A stretch of 42,940 bases of DNA from Myxococcota bacterium (GTDB taxonomy: Bacteria > Myxococcota_A > UBA9160 > UBA4427). Below, one piece after another: positions 41,066 through 42,940 of the stretch. Made by a program: the position numbers and the translations under genes. Within the stretch, counting starts at the first letter, position 1, and each line of letters begins with the position of its first letter. The notes below the pieces were generated by a model. That model had not been told where the DNA came from, did no database searches, and saw only the letters and a list, made by a program, of their open reading frames with translations. Location of the stretch: assembly GCA_029243605.1 (NCBI GenBank), contig JAQWRT010000018.1, positions 1 to 42,940 on the forward strand, read 5' to 3'.

Positions 41066-41890
41066 ATGTACGAGCAGATCATCTACGAAGTCGAGGACCC
41101 CATCGCCACGATCAAGCTCAATCGTCCGGCCCAGCTCAACGCCTGGACAGACCGCATGGCCGATGAGGTCAAGCACGCGGTGGCCCGGGCCGAGGCCGAT
41201 CCGGAGGTGGTGGTGATCATCGTGACCGGGGAGGGGCGGGGATTCTGCGCAGGGGCCGACCTCAAGGGATTGCAGAACCTGAGCACCGGCAAAGCGATGG
41301 AGGGCCCGCGCGCCGAGCGGCTCGAAGCCGACCCCGGGAACCCGGAGATGGATGCATCTTTCCGGGGACGCTTTTCCTACCTGATGTCGGTTCGAAAGCC
41401 GGTGATCGCCGCGATCAACGGCCCCTGCGCGGGGATGGCCGTGCCGATCTCCCTGTGCTGCGACATGCGCTTCGCCTCGTCCAAGGCGGTCTTTACCACG
41501 GCCTTTGCCCAACGCGGCCTGATCGCCGAGTGGGGCGTGAGCTGGACTCTGGCCCGCCTGGTCGGACCCGCCCATGCCATGGACCTGCTCCTGTCGGCCC
41601 GCCGGGTGAAGGCGGATGAGGCCGAACGGATCGGCCTGGTCAACAAGGTCTACCCCCACGATGAGTTGATGCCCGCGGTCTACGCGTACGCCCGGGAGAT
41701 GGCCACGCGATGTTCGCCGACCTCTCTGTCCGTGATGAAGAGCCAGGTCTACGCGGATATGACCGCAGATCTGGCCCGGGCCAACACCGACTCCCAGCGT
41801 CTAATGGTCGAGAGCTTCGGGCGGCCCGATTTCGAGGAGGGCGTCCAGTCCTTTCTCGAAAAGCGGTCGCCGAGCTTCGCCCGGGTCTAG
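41066..41890 (+). CDS. Enoyl-CoA hydratase family protein
   Basis: A 274-residue crotonase. It begins IIYEVEDPIATIKLNRPAQLNAW, the standard first strand. The oxyanion block is GEGRGFCAGADLKGL (about 52-66), and the second is INGPCAGMAVPISLCCDMRFAS near 116-137, with Ala-Gly-Met in place of a hydratase Glu. The third block is FAQRGLIAEWGVSWTLARLVG near 151, with Glu159 in the later Glu position. It is similar to short-chain enoyl-CoA hydratase/isomerase-like proteins of catabolic loci. The start is ATG 41066 with AAGGAG at 41053-41058. Its TAG interlocks with the convergent gene's stop. Confidence 0.88.
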   Translation: MYEQIIYEVEDPIATIKLNRPAQLNAWTDRMADEVKHAVARAEADPEVVVIIVTGEGRGFCAGADLKGLQNLSTGKAMEGPRAERLEADPGNPEMDASFRGRFSYLMSVRKPVIAAINGPCAGMAVPISLCCDMRFASSKAVFTTAFAQRGLIAEWGVSWTLARLVGPAHAMDLLLSARRVKADEAERIGLVNKVYPHDELMPAVYAYAREMATRCSPTSLSVMKSQVYADMTADLARANTDSQRLMVESFGRPDFEEGVQSFLEKRSPSFARV

Positions 41891-42940
41891 CGGTTCTCGG
41901 TCGCGAGTCGGCCCAGGGTGCGGGCGTCGCTGTCGAAGAGCAGGGCCGGACCGTTGGGGTCCTGATCCAGGGGGAGATGGCGGGTGCCCGGGCCGGCGGC
42001 TTCGGCGAGGCTTTGCCAGGAGCGCCAGCCCGGCGGCGGCTCGAGGCCGAAGAGAAAACCGGCGCGTCCGCCGGGCTCGAGTCCGATCTCCGGCTTGACG
42101 CGCTCGAGGGCCCGGCGAATCAGGCCCACAACGACGATGCCCACGGTGAAGCGCGCATTGAACTCGACCAGGGGGCGCAATTCGGGTGGGCTCGCCCCCT
42201 CTTCGGCGGATGTCCCGGGCCGTTGAAAGGCAAAGCCGTCCACGCCGCAGGGCCCCCAATAACCCGCGGCTCGGGCTTCGCCGGCCAGGGCGGCGGCGGC
42301 TTCACGCATGGGCTCCTCGTCGGCGCAGCCGCTGAAGACTCGGCCCCGGGAGTCGATCTCTCCCCGGTGTCCGAGATAGACGCCGCTCGGCGCGAGGATT
42401 TGTTCGGCGGTGCCCAAGAGACGGATGCCTCCCTCACTCCCCATTTCCGGCGAGGCGATCTGGAGCATGACCGAGAGGTCCCGGGTGCGTTGGAGCCAGG
42501 GTTCGAGGATCGCTCCTCCGTGCTCGGCAAACCGGGGCAGGGAGGCGCGGAGCTTGGCTTCGTCGAGGGCTCCGGCGATTCCCCCCACGCGCCCCCGGCC
42601 GCTGCTTCCCTGGCGGGGCTTGAGCGTAAAACGTCCTTCGGTCCAGGGGGGCCAGGCGGCGAGCTGGGCCTTGAGCCCGGCGAGCCAGGACCCGGGGTCG
42701 GCGAGTTCCCCGGGTGCGTAGACCCGGGTGAGGGCGGCCAAGCCCTTGGGCAGGTAGCCCGAGGCCGACGCAAAATGGGCCGCGAAGGCCTTGTCGTGCA
42801 CTCGGCGGACGATGTCGGCGGGTGCGCTCGCCCCGTCCGCCCCCAATCCCTCGGAGGCCGCCTCCTCATTGGCGAGCCAGCAGGCGTTGGAGACCCCGGC
42901 CAGCCAGTCGAAGGCCGGGACCGTGGGCCGGGTGCCGAGC
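41887..42940 (-). CDS. ATP-grasp-like protein, 5' end beyond the window
   Basis: The frame runs from the stop at 41887 to the right edge without a break, so at least 350 residues are present and the start lies outside. FTLKPRQGSSGRGRVGG, about 108 residues from the edge, looks like the phosphate-binding strand-loop of an ATP-grasp fold. GGAILEPWLQRTRDLSVMLQI follows as the second part. A later VEFNARFTVGIV resembles the metal-binding E-x-N of ATP-grasp enzymes. Such enzymes ligate carboxylates to amines or thiols. I cannot assign a substrate. It ends by sharing CTAG with the crotonase stop. Confidence 0.6.
   Translation of the reverse strand, partial: LGTRPTVPAFDWLAGVSNACWLANEEAASEGLGADGASAPADIVRRVHDKAFAAHFASASGYLPKGLAALTRVYAPGELADPGSWLAGLKAQLAAWPPWTEGRFTLKPRQGSSGRGRVGGIAGALDEAKLRASLPRFAEHGGAILEPWLQRTRDLSVMLQIASPEMGSEGGIRLLGTAEQILAPSGVYLGHRGEIDSRGRVFSGCADEEPMREAAAALAGEARAAGYWGPCGVDGFAFQRPGTSAEEGASPPELRPLVEFNARFTVGIVVVGLIRRALERVKPEIGLEPGGRAGFLFGLEPPPGWRSWQSLAEAAGPGTRHLPLDQDPNGPALLFDSDARTLGRLATENR

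Overview
The window is GC-rich, densely packed bacterial DNA with no RNA genes, CRISPR array or insertion sequence that I could see. The organism is Gram-negative: it encodes an outer-membrane beta-barrel, a Wza-like export lipoprotein, a LolA-type outer-membrane lipoprotein-sorting protein, several lipoproteins and a PEP-CTERM protein. The mix of EPS/PEP-CTERM genes with scattered catabolic genes (crotonases, EthD, nitroreductase, Rieske-type reductase, S15 hydrolase) suggests a deltaproteobacterial-type lineage (Myxococcota or relatives). That placement is inference and not firm.

Region 1 (about 1-3.3 kb) holds an NTF2-like protein and a CocE/NonD-type S15 hydrolase with two N-terminal Ig-like repeats. 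Region 2 (about 3.4-21.2 kb) is an exopolysaccharide/glycan locus. On the minus strand lie a Wzy/WaaL-type ligase-polymerase and a large PglF/WbpM/CapD-type nucleotide-sugar 4,6-dehydratase. In the middle are a PEP-CTERM protein with a degenerate formylglycine-generating-enzyme fold, a broken arylsulfotransferase-like gene, a Wzx-type flippase, a PglC-type phosphoglycosyl transferase, a PglE-type DegT aminotransferase, a hexapeptide acyltransferase, and a NeuD/PglD-type acyltransferase that has lost its N-terminal domain. The right part is the export machine: Wza-like lipoprotein, a small secreted protein of unknown function, an outer-membrane beta-barrel, a Wzc-type chain-length regulator/tyrosine kinase, and a membrane-anchored protein of unknown function. 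Together these can be read as synthesis of a bacillosamine-type lipid-linked sugar, flipping, polymerisation or ligation, and export. No ordinary glycosyltransferase and no exosortase are present. The middle cassette (about 7.3-14.7 kb) is clearly less GC-rich than its flanks and contains both broken genes, which suggests it was acquired or exchanged.

Region 3 (about 21.2-29.0 kb) has a nitroreductase, an EthD-type protein, a cold-shock protein with a structured leader and a strong terminator, a dienelactone-hydrolase-like enzyme, a crotonase next to ilvD, a LolA-like protein and a PilZ protein. Region 4 (29.2-31.4 kb) has a tyrosine-recombinase-like gene lacking most catalytic residues, facing away from an orphan gene. 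Region 5 (31.4-42.9 kb) holds a cyclophilin lipoprotein, a SMUG1-type uracil-DNA glycosylase, an MFS transporter, a winged-helix methyltransferase, a membrane-anchored coiled-coil protein, serC, a PEGA-like lipoprotein coupled to a ferredoxin-type reductase, a HAD protein coupled to a neutral-sphingomyelinase-like membrane protein, a crotonase, and an ATP-grasp-like gene cut by the right edge.

The observations most worth a second look are the degenerate recombinase, the truncated PglD in an otherwise complete PglF-E-D-C set, the PEP-CTERM protein without active-site cysteines, and several short intergenic repeat arrays, one of them with an 11-bp period.
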